A stretch of 64,000 nt of DNA from NCBI GenBank assembly GCA_035610835.1, contig CM069447.1, positions 42,480,648 through 42,544,647 of the forward strand, read 5' to 3'. Positions 53,884-64,000 of this stretch are shown here, piece after piece. The translations under genes were made by a program, and so were the position numbers. Source of the DNA: Ophiura sarsii. Taxonomy: Eukaryota > Echinodermata > Ophiuroidea > Amphilepidida > Ophiuridae. Each line of letters begins with the position of its first letter. Position 1 is the first letter of the stretch. A model generated the notes under the pieces. It was not told the origin of the DNA, searched no databases, and saw nothing but the letters and a program-made list of their open reading frames with translations.

Positions 53884-54686
53884 GTATGAAATCAACTCAG
53901 TTCTTGATGTGATATGTAAGGAACTTCATCAATTTTATACTGATGGCATCTATGTTAATACTCCAGAATTTAGAGGACGTGTTCGACCGAAATTGTTCCA
54001 GGTGATTAGCGATAACCTTGCAGTGAATTCAGGTCTGGGGTTTGCATGTGGTTTCACAGCAAACTACTTCTGCAGAGAATGTCGGCTACACAGAAATGAC
54101 TGCCAAATAGAAGTGGAAGAAAGTAGAGACCATTTGCGAACCAAACAAAATTTTGCTCAAGATCTGGAAGTTGGAAGTCTCACTTTAACCGGTGTATCGC
54201 GAAACAGCAGTCTGAATAGTAATCATGTTAAATTGATTAACCATTCTAAAATGGATCAAGCAGTTAAAAAAATACTACTAAATGTATCAAGAAAGTACCA
54301 TACTTGCATGTTGCTATGACAACAGTACTTTTGACATAATGCACGATCTATTGGAAGGTGTTGTCCCCTTGGTTGTAAAATTGGTGGTAAATCATTTGAT
54401 TGATGAGGAGGCATTTTCACTTGAAGAACTCAACAGCAGGATGATCTCATTTAGTTACGGATTTACTGACAAACAAAACTGTCCTACTCCAATCACAATG
54501 ACATCCTTAATAAATCCAAAAGGTGCAAGTGGCCAGAAGGCTTCTCAGATGAACTGTTTGTTGAACAACTTGTGCCTTCTCATTGACAGAAATTCAGGGA
54601 TTTGGGAAGTTCTGTGCAGCCTCTTAGATGTCTACAAACTTCTGCAAGCTCCATGTATTAGTATTGAAGCTACCTATATGCTTTAA
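53884..54686 (+). pseudogene. Locus C: DDE catalytic region, frameshifted
   Basis: Frame 1 (to about 54319): YSKYEINSVLDVICKELHQF, ISDNLAVNSGLGFACGF, YFCRECRLHRNDC (CxxC). Frame 2 from 54282: FDIMHDLLEGVVPLVVKLVV and LINPKGASGQKASQMNC. A shift near 54330 separates them. Same protein family as A2 and B2; closer to A2 at the DIMHDxLEG motif. Confidence 0.7.
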
Positions 54687-55035
54687 AAGGCAAAGATAGC
54701 CGAGCATCTTTGTACAAAGCTGTTTTCCAGATGCCACTACACCCAAGCAGCACTTCCTTGTACACTACCCACGCTCTATTAGGATTCTAGGTTTATTAAA
54801 TATCGATCTACACATCTATGAGGTTTGAAGCTAAACACAAGGAGTTGAAGAGAATAGCAACACTTCCAACAACTTTATCAACATTGCTTTAACTGTTGCC
54901 AAGAAAAGTCAAATCACTCACCGGTATGTTTCAGTTGCAGCTGGTCAAAAAGCTCGCAAGGGTAACACTGCAACCACATACAGAAGAATAGAGTTAGGCT
55001 GGAAATACGATTCAGAAACCAAGCAATACGTCTAA
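54687..55035 (+). pseudogene. Locus C: decayed transposase C-terminus
   Basis: Shifted frames still read PKQHFLVHYPRSIRILG, MRFEAKHKELKRIATL (the putative catalytic Glu segment) and YRRIELGWKYDSETKQYV before a stop. At least two frameshifts. Confidence 0.65.
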
Positions 55036-55090
55036 GTGCAAAGTCAGAAAGGTGGGTAATAGATAAATTTAGAAATATTCATGTTCTTAA

Positions 55091-55333
55091 CACTTTCCAC
55101 GCGGCAGGCGTCTGCAGATGACATAACAAAATTTTACAAACTGTTTCAAAAATGTAAACATTATTGAATTCCATTACCATAATTGGAATCACCATGAGAA
55201 ATTATGCATTGAAATATGTACAACAATTTCTGGTATTGGTTCAGTAATCCTTGAGATTCGAGTTTGAAAATTGTGAAAGGTTTCTGAAAAATCTGCTTTG
55301 TACATGGTCAAATTAATAGCCGCGTGGAAAGTG
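55091..55333. mobile_element. piggyBac-type MITE, 243 bp
   Basis: Inverted ends CACTTTCCACGCGGC / GCCGCGTGGAAAGTG flanked by TTAA on both sides. No transposase. The same end is at 61. Confidence 0.85.
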
Positions 55334-55339
55334 TTAAAT

Positions 55340-56290
55340 CACAAACTGCCCCTTTAACCCTAATACAGAGGGCGCACAGGGTTTTGATCAAACGGAAGGA
55401 GATTGATGACCATTATAACGAAGACATTGAAGTGTGTCACAAGGCTAGTCAAATTGATCTATACAAACCTTGGATTTACTCCGCTTGAGCGGCTCAACAG
55501 CAATTACAACAAACAAGTTAGTGAGAAATGTCAGCACTGCATCAATTCCACTGAAGATAATGTAATTCATTACCGTATTATCCCTATAAGCGCCCATGCA
55601 CTATTAACTGCCCACCTCCAAAGTTAGGTTAATATGAAAGACCATTAATTGTAGCTCTGAATCATATAGCTCTGTGTGTGTTTAAAACGTTTAAAACACT
55701 GAATCATGAAATGAACTTTGTATTTCTGTATAAACATGCCACTAGAAAAAGAAAACTAAACAAACTAACAAACCTACCCTACCATCCACAGAGATAGTTG
55801 AATTCTATAACTGAAGCAAAATCAATGGCAGCAGGAATTGTAAACAAATAACTTGGCTAACTGCCCCGGGTGCTTATTAGGGATAAATATGGTATGTACC
55901 ACTAGATCCCAGCCATGCATAATCATAGTCTAATGGTTCTTTTTCTATCAAAGCCTGACCCTTGTGTGCAATTTTCAACAAAAATAGGTCATAACATGCA
56001 AATAAAATAATTCAACAAATTTCAACTTAAAAAAAAAAAAAAAATGTTTTCAACTGATTGAGACTGATCTTTGATTTTATCATGAACGTTGAAGATAAGT
56101 TATAGGCCAACAATAGTGAGCCTACTTTGTGTATACTGTTCTGAGCTTATTCCAGGAGTTACTATAACTTTGATTATAAGGACATACGTAGTTTGGTGAT
56201 GAAACAATTAAGGGAAAGATTACAGGATGCCGCTGAAGTAAGTAAGCTTACATAAATATAATTGTAGAATTCCTTCTCACCCCCATACAC
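55340..56290. other. Spacer, no gene seen
   Basis: AT-rich; includes an A run at 56030-56043 which may be a retroposon tail. No coding sequence recognised. Confidence 0.4.
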
Positions 56291-56295
56291 TGCTT

Positions 56296-56745
56296 GCATG
56301 GGAATATAAGACAGAAGAAATTAACCCCAAAAGCAAAGCCTGCAGCGGGAAATCCAACATAAGAATCAAGAAGAGGAAGACGCAACCCAAATAATCTTTA
56401 GTAGTCGAGTTTTTCACATTATACCTAACTCTACTGTACCACAGACAATGACCCAATTTAACTCAAATGGTAGAGCATCAGTCTAAAAGGTTAAGGTTCA
56501 AGGTTCAAATCCTTGGATGGGAGAGTCGTTTTTTGAGTGGTCATGGCTCTTTTTTCCTAGTTGTGAGCTTCTTCCAGGCGTTGCATGGGAATATAAGACG
56601 GCAGAAATTTACCCCGAGTGCAACGCCTGCAGTGGCAAATCCAAGATAAGAATCAAGAAGAAGAAGACGTACGCAACCCAAATCATCTGTAGTAGTCGGA
56701 TTTTTCACATATACCTAACTCTACTGTGTGACCACGGACAATCTC
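56296..56745 (+). repeat. SINE-like repeat with tRNA-like head
   Basis: A body of about 160 bp (GCATGGGAATATAAGAC ... CCTAACTCTACTGT) occurs twice, at 56297-56450 and 56585-56745. Between them is a tRNA-like segment (56452-56525): TAACTCAAATGGTAGAGC as D arm and CAAGG-TTCAAAT-CCTTG as T arm. The anticodon arm does not pair, so it is a tRNA-derived SINE part. Confidence 0.55.
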
Positions 56746-57486
56746 ATATCTTCAAACTATCCGCGTGCAATCAAATCACTTGCTTTTTATGTTTATAATG
56801 CTTTTTCCCAGAGAGACAGATTTCTGAATGGGTGATAAATCGTTGTTTATATAGCGTTATATTATCAATGTTAGTAACATTGCTGTATATCTATATTACA
56901 TGTATGTTACTATAATTACTATGATTTTGTAAATCATGCCAATTGTGGCAATATTTTGTGTATTTGGGCTGATGGCCTCATGTACTTGGAAAGGAAATAA
57001 AACTTAACTAAAAAAAGAAAAGAAAAACAAGTGTAGGTGTCAAGTTAATTTTGTCTTTCAAGATTGTAAATAAACTAACTGAGTGTTTCATAAAACTATT
57101 TGGGTAAATATTAAAGTTTTCCGCCATGAATGCAAAGAAAACCAAGTTGTTGACAGGAAATTGAGGCTTTGCCCGTTAACCTCTGACTTAGGTTAACTTC
57201 CGCCGTGGCAGAGTCACGAGGCTCTTTTTTCCCGCCATCATTTTGACTCGGGTTCACACCGCACCCTTTCCTTCATTCAATCTTGGGACTGCAACCACAA
57301 CACACTTGCCAGAGGAGAAAATTCTCCAGTTATCTTCAGTTATCTACACCAGCATCTGAACTATCTTTATTTCTTCATCTGGTTTTCATCTCTTATCAGG
57401 TTTTTATTCATCAATCCGTTAAGTACATTGAGTTTTATTTGCTGGACATTTGGTTGTTCCATTTCATTTCGTCAATAAATAAGTTA
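56746..57486. other. Spacer and probable 5' leader of the Ngaro relic
   Basis: Nothing coding recognised. The part just before 57487 is probably the leader of the relic ORF1. Confidence 0.35.
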
Positions 57487-58391
57487 TGGGACTATAATCA
57501 TGGGGAAAAAACGAGGCACAAAACGAAAACGCCTTGAACCTCCTCCTCTGTGCTTTGCAAGGGAAACGAGGGCCCAGGCCCGTCATCTGGCATCGGCGAT
57601 GGCCGATAATATTCAACCTCCGGCGCCAAATCTGGCAGCAGCTTCTACTTCAACTTCTGGGGCGAGTAATAATCCTGGGAATAATCCAATTCCCCACCAC
57701 TACTGCCTCCGATAGATCTGCGATACGTGGCTCTGGGGACACCATCTCCACCGAGATGGCAGAACGTTGACCGCGGGCATGAAACACCTCTGGTAGGCCT
57801 AAATATTGGTCAAAATCATGATAACGGGATCAGCAATGCGCCACTGGTAATTTCTCCGGTAATCTCGGCAAATCCAAGCCGTGTGAACACGAACAGTTTG
57901 CATGACGTCAGGCCAATCAACAACTACCGCCCGTGGATCGAGCATCGGGTTCGGTGCAGCCAAGTCAAGCCAACGAGCAGGCAGGTAATCAGAGTACGGG
58001 GCCAAGTATGGGTTTTCAACCACGTGACCAGAATGCTTTCGTGTCAACAAGCCGCATTGGCGGTGTGGGAATTCAACAACCTGTACAGCGACAGCCGGTT
58101 GGAGGACGTGTCCAGTCCGGTGAGATTATCTATAATCTTGACAATAACAATGTACCTAATCCCTTCTTGGCAATAAATAACAATTCTCAGAATTATTCAC
58201 ATGTTTCTGGGCAGTTCAATCCCTCCGATTCAGGGGCCAATATCACGAATCCATTAATTTCAGTGTGTAGTCCGTTGGGTGAAGGGCTTTCACAACAAAC
58301 CAAGGAGAAAATTCGCAATGGCGAGTACATCGAATTTTCATCGTTGATAGCAAAGAAATGGCGCAATCATTTAAAGTTTTGTTTGCCTTAA
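57487..58391 (+). pseudogene. Ngaro-type ORF1 relic
   Basis: Starts MGKKRGTKRKRLEPPP ... RETRAQARHLASAM, like RETRSQARAMEQ in the complete element. After frameshifts near 57700 and 57930 it reads ITNPLISVCSPLGEGL and IRNGEYIEFSSLI, then stops at the border of another element. RT and later parts are absent. Confidence 0.75.
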
Positions 58392-58439
58392 TTTTGGGGT
58401 CAGAAATATTTTTTTGGATTTTTTTTCAATTAGGGTAAA

Positions 58440-58461
58440 CTTTTTTTTGACTCACCCTGTA
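58440..58461. mobile_element. End of a Tc1-like foldback element
   Basis: Sequence TGACTCACCCTGTATA matches the terminus type of 48267-49071. It abuts the CACTA coding sequence. Confidence 0.5.
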
Positions 58462-58462
58462 T

Positions 58463-59018
58463 ATGCATGGTGTTCTCCTTGGAGTCACAAAAGCACTGTT
58501 GAAGAAGTGGTTTTCAATTTCAAATGCAAGGAAACCCTATTACATAGGGAGGCACCTCAAAACAATTTCAAAACGGCTGCAACAATGCCTACCTCCTGAT
58601 TTTATAGAGAGATTACCACGTGACCTAGAAAAGCACTATCAACATTTTAAAGCTAATGAGCTTCAATTTTGGCTGCTTATGCCTTGCCATGTTTGAAAGG
58701 GTATTTGCCACGCAAATACCCGAGACATTTTGCTCAGTTGTCAGAAGGAATTCACATTCTTCTCCGAAACTGCATATCTGTAAGTGACCTAGAACGTGCA
58801 GAACATTTACTAGAAAACTTCTATTCTAAATATGCTGAGCTATATGGAAGTGGGTCTTGTGGCCTGAATGTACATAATATTGGACGTCATCTTGTTGATT
58901 ATGTTAATTGTTGGGGTCCTTTATTCAACTGGAGCTGTTTTGGTTTTGAGGACTGGAACTCAGTGCTATTGAAATCAGTACATGGCACAGGTGATGTGAC
59001 CCAGCAAGTCACCAGAGT
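58463..59018 (+). pseudogene. CACTA (Tnp2-like) transposase relic, part 1
   Basis: Reads MHGVLLGVTKALLKKWFS and FKANELQFWLL, then after a one-base deletion near 58677, YALPCLKGYLPRKYPRHFAQ, LYGSGSCGLNVHNIGRHL and WGPLFNWSCFGFEDWNSVLL. This is the region (often named DUF4218) behind the catalytic core of plant and animal CACTA Tnp2 transposases. The N-terminal core is missing. Confidence 0.7.
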
Positions 59019-59020
59019 TA

Positions 59021-59377
59021 GGCACAAAAAAAAAGAGTTGTGTTGCCCTCAGCGACCGACTCGATTTTTTTTTTTTTTGATTTTTTTTTTTTGATTTTTT
59101 TTTTTTTTTTTTTTAGATTAAAATTTGATTGAAAGTGTCTAAATGTTACTATTTCTTGCTGGAAATGAATAAATAATCCTAAATAAATGTTTTTTAGACT
59201 ATTGTCACACTAGAAATATTAGTTAAATTGACATATGGGCATACACCAATTTCGTCAATTGAGAAGAAAAAAATTAAAAAATAATTTTGAAAAAAGAAAG
59301 AAAAAAAAGGAAAAGATTTCCGACCGACCGAAATTGTTGGCACTTGAGGGCAACACAACATTTTTTTTTTTTTGGCC
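59021..59377. mobile_element. Harbinger-like MITE with poly-T centre
   Basis: Inverted ends: left GGCACAAAAAAAAAGAGTTG and right complement GGCCAAAAAAAAAAAAATGT, both running into TTGTGTTGCCCTCA. TTA/TTG flanks. It interrupts the CACTA frame. Confidence 0.75.
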
Positions 59378-59700
59378 TTGTGCATGTGCGTGACAAACTT
59401 GCTGCAATTGATACTGATGATATTCCCAAGACTCCTACTGGAGCTTTCTTGAGGAACAATATCAAAAGAAACACGTCGTGGACAAAAACTGAAGTGTGTA
59501 ACAATTGCAACATTGCTGGAAAAGCATCACTATTGCTGGATACTGATGTCAGTAGTACTGAATTCTTATGTCAAAAGCTTGGTTGTAAACAAGAGATGAT
59601 TAGGAAGGTGTTGAGGGTAGAAAGGAGGGGTGTGCACTTCTACTCCAAGGCATATACTCGCATGAAACGATGTACTAGCTATGTTGTGCTATGTTCAAAT
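59378..59700 (+). pseudogene. CACTA transposase relic, part 2
   Basis: Reads RDKLAAIDTDDIPKTPTGAF, VCNNCNIAGKASLLLDTD and RVERRGVHFYSKAYTRMKRC. C-terminal region in continuation of part 1. Confidence 0.6.
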
Positions 59701-59755
59701 AAAACCATTCTGAGCATCTCATTTTTTTGTTTTTTGAATTTGACCAACAGGAAAG

Positions 59756-60171
59756 TACACCTAGCACATAAAGTCCCTGACCAGGTGCTTTGAGGTTGGC
59801 TAATTCAAAATATATGATCGGTACCAAAAATCTGAGATATACATTAAATGAGCAAATTTCTTCTCCGCAGTTTGATACCTCATTCAACAAAATCGAATGG
59901 ATACTTTTAAAGTTATAAGTTATGTCGATTTCAATGACCGCGCATGCAACAGAAATGTTGCACTAGGTATAGGAAATCATCAGTTGCATGCGCGGTCATT
60001 GAAATCGCCATAACTTTAAAAGTATTCATTCAATTTTGTTGAATGAGGTATCAAACTGCGGAGAAGAAATTTGCTAATTTAATGTATATCTCAGATTTTT
60101 GGTACCGATTATATATTTTGAATTAATCAACCTCAAAGCACCTGAGCAGGGAATTATATGTGCTAGGTGTA
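59756..60171. mobile_element. Foldback MITE, 416 bp
   Basis: Ends TACACCTAGCACAT / ATGTGCTAGGTGTA are perfectly inverted, and arms pair almost to the centre (GCATGCGCGGTCATTGAAAT). Removing it restores a frame running into VYAYGNCIEYTDN. Confidence 0.85.
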
Positions 60172-60378
60172 TATGCATATGGAAATTGCATTGAATACAC
60201 TGATAATTGCCACATGTTTCAGAATGCTGGCTACCATCTTGCAAAAGTCATTCCATCCAATGACATAAAACTAATAGATGTTAGCTATTTGGAAGAAAAG
60301 GTGTGCTTCTTTGAACTTGAAGATGTTCAATATGTAGCAAGATCTGCTAATCTTCTTGGCCATGGGATTTTAAAATAA
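60172..60378 (+). pseudogene. CACTA transposase relic, part 3
   Basis: Reads AYGNCIEYTDNCHMFQNAGY, VSYLEEKVCFFELEDVQY and ends GHGILK before TAA. Likely the C-terminus. Confidence 0.55.
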
Positions 60379-61732
60379 ACTCTCATTTTAACGGGGCATT
60401 GGAAAATATTTTTTTGTTGGGGTTTTTTTTTGTGCTGAATTTCATTTATTATGTCAAAAGTGATCAATTGATTATTTCCAAATAACCAAACTATAATATA
60501 AAATCATCAGTTTTTCTAATTTATCTTCATGCTGCCCCTTGTAACTGGGTTTCCCTAAACCAAAATATCGCATTTATACAATTTTATTCTAATTCTTTAT
60601 CAGTCTAAAGAAATAAGAAATACAAGCTTATAACATTTCCCCCAGGCTGGTGTAGAAATACTTTGAACAGTGCCAAATGTGTAATTATTTGTGCAGTGCA
60701 GCATTATTATTATTATCCCCCCCGCCCCCCCCCCCCCCCCCCCCCCCCCCCCGCCATTGCTTAAACCTCTGTCTTCAGTACTTATAGCAAGAATCAGTTA
60801 TGATTCCCCAATTACAAACTTAGTGAATCTTGATTCTGACAAAATTGAAATATGTGTCTGAATAAATAAAGTTGGCATGAATGTCATTGATAACTATGTT
60901 TGTGTGCATATGCTGTGCAATTCTTACATAAAAAAATATGGTAAATTATGGATAATAAGACCCTCAAAAATAATTGTGATGCAATCAAGCAAAATGAGTC
61001 TGAAGTCGCTCAGATTCAATTATTGTTTTTCAATCCAAGAGAATGCTCATTTAAAAATCTTGGTAACATTTTGCAGAAAACCACATTGAAATTGGACAAT
61101 CGGTTCCAAAGATCAGTTAACTTGAAGAGTTGCGAAAACAACAGGAAACAAGACATTTATTTCCTTTATTTGGCTGTATCTTAAAATTAACATTTGTGAG
61201 TTCTGACAAATTTTGCCCATTCACATCACAATTTGTTGGTTGTCCCCCACAACTTTTCTGGGGTATATGCAGGAATGTGGATTTTTTAAATACTTTTTTT
61301 GAAATCAAAGTCAAAAGCTACACTGAATAATAGCCTCTTAAAACTCCAAATGAAGGTGCAAATAGGTCTATTTTAAAATAGTATGTTACTAATATATCGC
61401 TCTTTACACCTTCTAAACCAGTTTTAAGCTAGATGCAAAAGAAAAATTCATAACAAAAACTTGTAATCAAAGATATATTTAAAATCTGAAAATTCTCAAA
61501 GAAATAAAAAAACCTTGTTTTGAAGTCAGACATGGGCAAACTTTAGAGGTCAAAAATGGACAAGTCTGCAGTCTCAGGACAACGTCCATGGCTGACCAAG
61601 GCCAACCATGCTGAAAGATATCCATGAACGGTTTTTTCCCTGAACAACAGTCAATAAGGCGCTTGGTGACAGAGACATTTTCACTGTTGAATTCCGTAAG
61701 TCGTAATCAGTGATCCATCAGATTCTGTGCAT
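60379..61732. other. Spacer with poly-C tract
   Basis: C run at about 60717-60752. Short AT-rich frames with no recognisable motif. Confidence 0.45.
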
Positions 61733-61888
61733 CTAGAAGTTCAGCTTTGTTCTACGCCAGTGACGTCTCTTGGTATTGTATCTGATTCTGTTGCCAGTCT
61801 TCATCCGTACCCAAGCTGGGATCGGTCGGTTCTGTTTCTGCTTTTTGGCCAACTTCTGCTTGATCTTGAAAGATTTGTGCGATGGCAT
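61733..61888 (-). CDS. RPL39: Ribosomal protein L39 (eL39), intronless copy
   Basis: The minus strand reads a complete 51-codon frame from ATG (61888) to TAG (61733). It starts [20 protein letters not shown], continues [13 protein letters not shown] and ends [11 protein letters not shown], matching eukaryotic eL39 along its whole usual length of 51. eL39 is a small basic protein lining the exit tunnel of the 60S subunit. No intron interrupts it, which suggests a retrocopy, as the animal gene usually has introns; but it is undamaged, and no poly-A tail is seen directly downstream. It could therefore also be a functional gene with intron only in its leader. Confidence 0.88.
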   Translation of the reverse strand: MPSHKSFKIKQKLAKKQKQNRPIPAWVRMKTGNRIRYNTKRRHWRRTKLNF

Positions 61889-62987
61889 TTCGACGCCAGG
61901 TTATCAATCCCAGGACAGGGATTTTCTAGGCAAAACGTGTGTCTGCGTTAAACCAACCTTTTTTGCTAACTTGAGATGGTGTATCGATACCAATCCAGTC
62001 AAGAATATGTTTTCTACTGAAGAATATTGGAGATTTATGGACAGGAGCCACATAGCAATGGAGAATATTGCACATAACCCAACTCAGCAGCCAAGGCAAT
62101 GTCCACCTTAGGATCATCAAGAGAACCTTCATATACATTTATAAAGAAACTTCGTGAATGAATTGAAATTTGTTAATGTATGAAATTATTATGTATATGA
62201 ACCTGTAAATTAATTGACATTTGTGAGATTGTAAATAAATTAGTTTTTGTAGATGAAATTGCTAACGCTCCCATTTACTGACTTCTACAGGTAGAGGCCA
62301 GAGCTGCATGAGCGCCATAAGGCGGCCAGAGATGGAAGGAGACGCACCCTTGTCAGGCCATGAGATATCCGGATCACTGTTCTTGGATGATTTGGACAAT
62401 TATGAAATAAACGCATGGTTCAACCTATAGACTCTTGGGTATGGCCGCCTTTGCTGGAGTGGTCTTTCTTGTCCACAAGGATTCCATATCGTCAGCCTGC
62501 TTCGATAATTGCCCAACTCACTTTTCAGCAAAATTGAGTTTTTTGCATAAATCATGACTTCATTACATTATGCACATGCTGTTATAATACCTAAGTCATT
62601 GACCAATCGAAAGTGTTGATAAATGAAGAGCTTTGTTGCAAAAGGGCCACCAGATCACTCCAACATGTTACTCATTTTGCATTGACAAATCCATGAAATG
62701 AATCAAATTATTATATGGCTGTGTTCATCTGTTTCTATTATGACTTGGATTAGTGCATCCATGCACGCCAATTGAGGCATCAACAATACAAGTCACATTC
62801 CACATAATGAATATCCATCCATCAATATTGCAAAATGAGTAACAGGCACACAGATAACAGGTTTCATACTTTTGTTGTTTTCTAAGTACTAGAAAAAATG
62901 AGTTCGGCAATTATCGAAGCAGGCTGACCATATGTTTTGAACGAGGTGCAAAGGAGGCTATCCTGATGAGAGTCGGATTGCCAACTT
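61889..62987. other. Spacer with element 3' end similarity
   Basis: 62150-62190 (GTGAATGAATTGAAATTTGT) repeats sequence just after the CIDE-N-like exon (30618-30660). The rest is unassigned; 62290-62430 is slightly GC-rich without a recognisable frame. Confidence 0.45.
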
Positions 62988-63281
62988 AGATTCAAGGCAA
63001 CTCTCAATCTTGTTGACGATCCTGTTGACGATGCATCGCCATCCATTGACGCACCTAGGAAATATCCAATACACTTGAAAGACAAGCTCAAAACTGAGTT
63101 AGATCAAATGGAACTACAAGGAGTAATAAGGAAAGTGACGCATCACACCGATTGGTGCAATGCAGCAGCAGAAACTACTAGCATCAAAAAGGATGGATCT
63201 TTACGCGTGTGTAACAGGCTGCTAGCATCTTCGCTGGTTGACAGTCTCGAAATAAATCCCACCGCTGCCACAATGAAATAA
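62988..63281 (+). pseudogene. Ty3/Gypsy-type reverse transcriptase fragment
   Basis: One frame reads RFKATLNLVDDPVDDASPS, then PRKYPIHLKDKLKTELDQME, LQGVIRKVTHHTDWCNAAAE and IKKDGSLRVC. This is the N-terminal start of a Ty3/Gypsy RT (conserved LDxMExxGVIRxV...TDWC...KKDGSLRVC). It stops soon after, and no catalytic box is present. Confidence 0.75.
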
Positions 63282-64000
63282 CTTGGGAACGCAAAAAGAT
63301 ATGGTCGTGGTTTAGGTCTCATTTGAAAGCTAAATAATTGCATTACATATGAAGCATATAACTTCTTAAATGGGGAAGATGTGGTTGATTGAGTTGGGAA
63401 CAGACAAGGTGGCGGAGGGGGGAGTGGAGGAAGGGAGTGGTACACATAAACTCTATGGGGAAAAAAATTGCGTGCCAGGCGGTGCCTTTAAACTTGAATC
63501 AATTCACCCCTGTATGAGCTACATACATGATTTTGGTCTCTTCTTAAAGGTTATTTAATAGTCTTTATATCTGTGTTTTTACAGATTTGTCAACATTATG
63601 TAACAACTATTAATTATTGATAAGTCGCATGATCATTGGCTTTCTCCCTATTCGCTACACAGTAAACGCAAATATTAACCCCAATTTATATAAATTACTC
63701 TAACGGAAAAAGTATTCAATCTATGATAGCATGAGTATACATTTTTGGAAAGCTCTCAACAAGGGCAATTCAAAAATGCAGTTTAAATCATTGTAGGGGG
63801 CTTAGCCATAGTCATTGAGCATGGGATCATGACCAACATTCATGGAAGTCGTTTCATGGACATTCCCGAAAATAGTCTTGATATTTAATATGGAATATAG
63901 TTGGTTCATCTTGAACTAATCTGTGACCGTGTCAAAGGGCATCACTTAAGATGCAATTAATTAATAATTAACAAAACCTATACCAAATAACCCTTTATAT
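63282..64000. other. Spacer to end of window
   Basis: AT-rich DNA, no gene or clear repeat ends seen. Confidence 0.45.

Noticed and set aside
56452..56525. A functional tRNA gene
   Set aside because: D and T arms pair but the anticodon arm does not, and it is flanked by duplicated SINE-like bodies.
59000..59400. Poly-T/A tracts as a retroposon tail
   Set aside because: They are symmetric inside inverted ends, so they belong to a MITE rather than a 3' tail.
61727..61951. Plus-strand frames over the RPL39 locus
   Set aside because: They are shadows of the minus-strand eL39 gene and have no recognisable motif.

Overview
The window looks like repeat-rich nuclear DNA from an animal, most likely a marine invertebrate deuterostome such as an echinoderm. 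I infer this from AT-rich intergenic DNA, GT-AG introns, the very common TAGGCCTA word, Ngaro-type and CACTA-like elements, and many short foldback elements. The species cannot be fixed from the sequence. Almost all recognisable coding sequence belongs to mobile elements or genes travelling with them; the main cellular-type gene is a tiny ribosomal protein L39 copy on the minus strand.

Region by region: (1) 3164-12450 is a multi-exon plus-strand gene with a SAM domain and a C-terminal module like SAMD3-type proteins (gene A). It is followed by a zinc-finger plus DDE transposase-like reading frame (13624-14538 and 16101-17693) split by a ~1.5 kb insertion. (2) 17.7-26.3 kb is mostly foldback elements and satellites, with one terminal exon of an unknown minus-strand gene (22422-22652). 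(3) 26326-28781 is a second zinc-finger/DDE gene (B), intact except for one in-frame stop. After it comes a second SAMD3-like gene (30320-36379) with a CIDE-N-like exon upstream. (4) 36.4-41.0 kb holds a hAT-type element with perfect target duplication, tandem duplications, and a fragment of the same gene family carrying a datable insertion. (5) 41031-47569 is an apparently complete Ngaro-type tyrosine-recombinase retrotransposon: ORF1, RT-RNase H, YR and an SGNH hydrolase, with split direct repeats. (6) 47.6-50.9 kb is foldback elements and palindromic minisatellites. (7) 50857-55035 is a third, decayed copy of the SAMD3-like/zinc-finger/DDE pair (C), with a LINE fragment inside. (8) 57487-60378 holds a second Ngaro-type ORF1 relic lying against a Tnp2-like CACTA transposase relic cut by several small elements. 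(9) 61733-61888 minus is RPL39; 62988-63281 is a Ty3/Gypsy RT fragment.

The most interesting theme is the repeated pairing of a SAMD3-like gene with a zinc-finger/DDE gene. In loci A and C the SAMD3-like C-terminal module lies directly upstream of the zinc finger; in B both genes are present in the other order. This suggests an element family carrying an accessory protein whose N-terminal interaction domain is swapped (SAM in A, CIDE-N in B).
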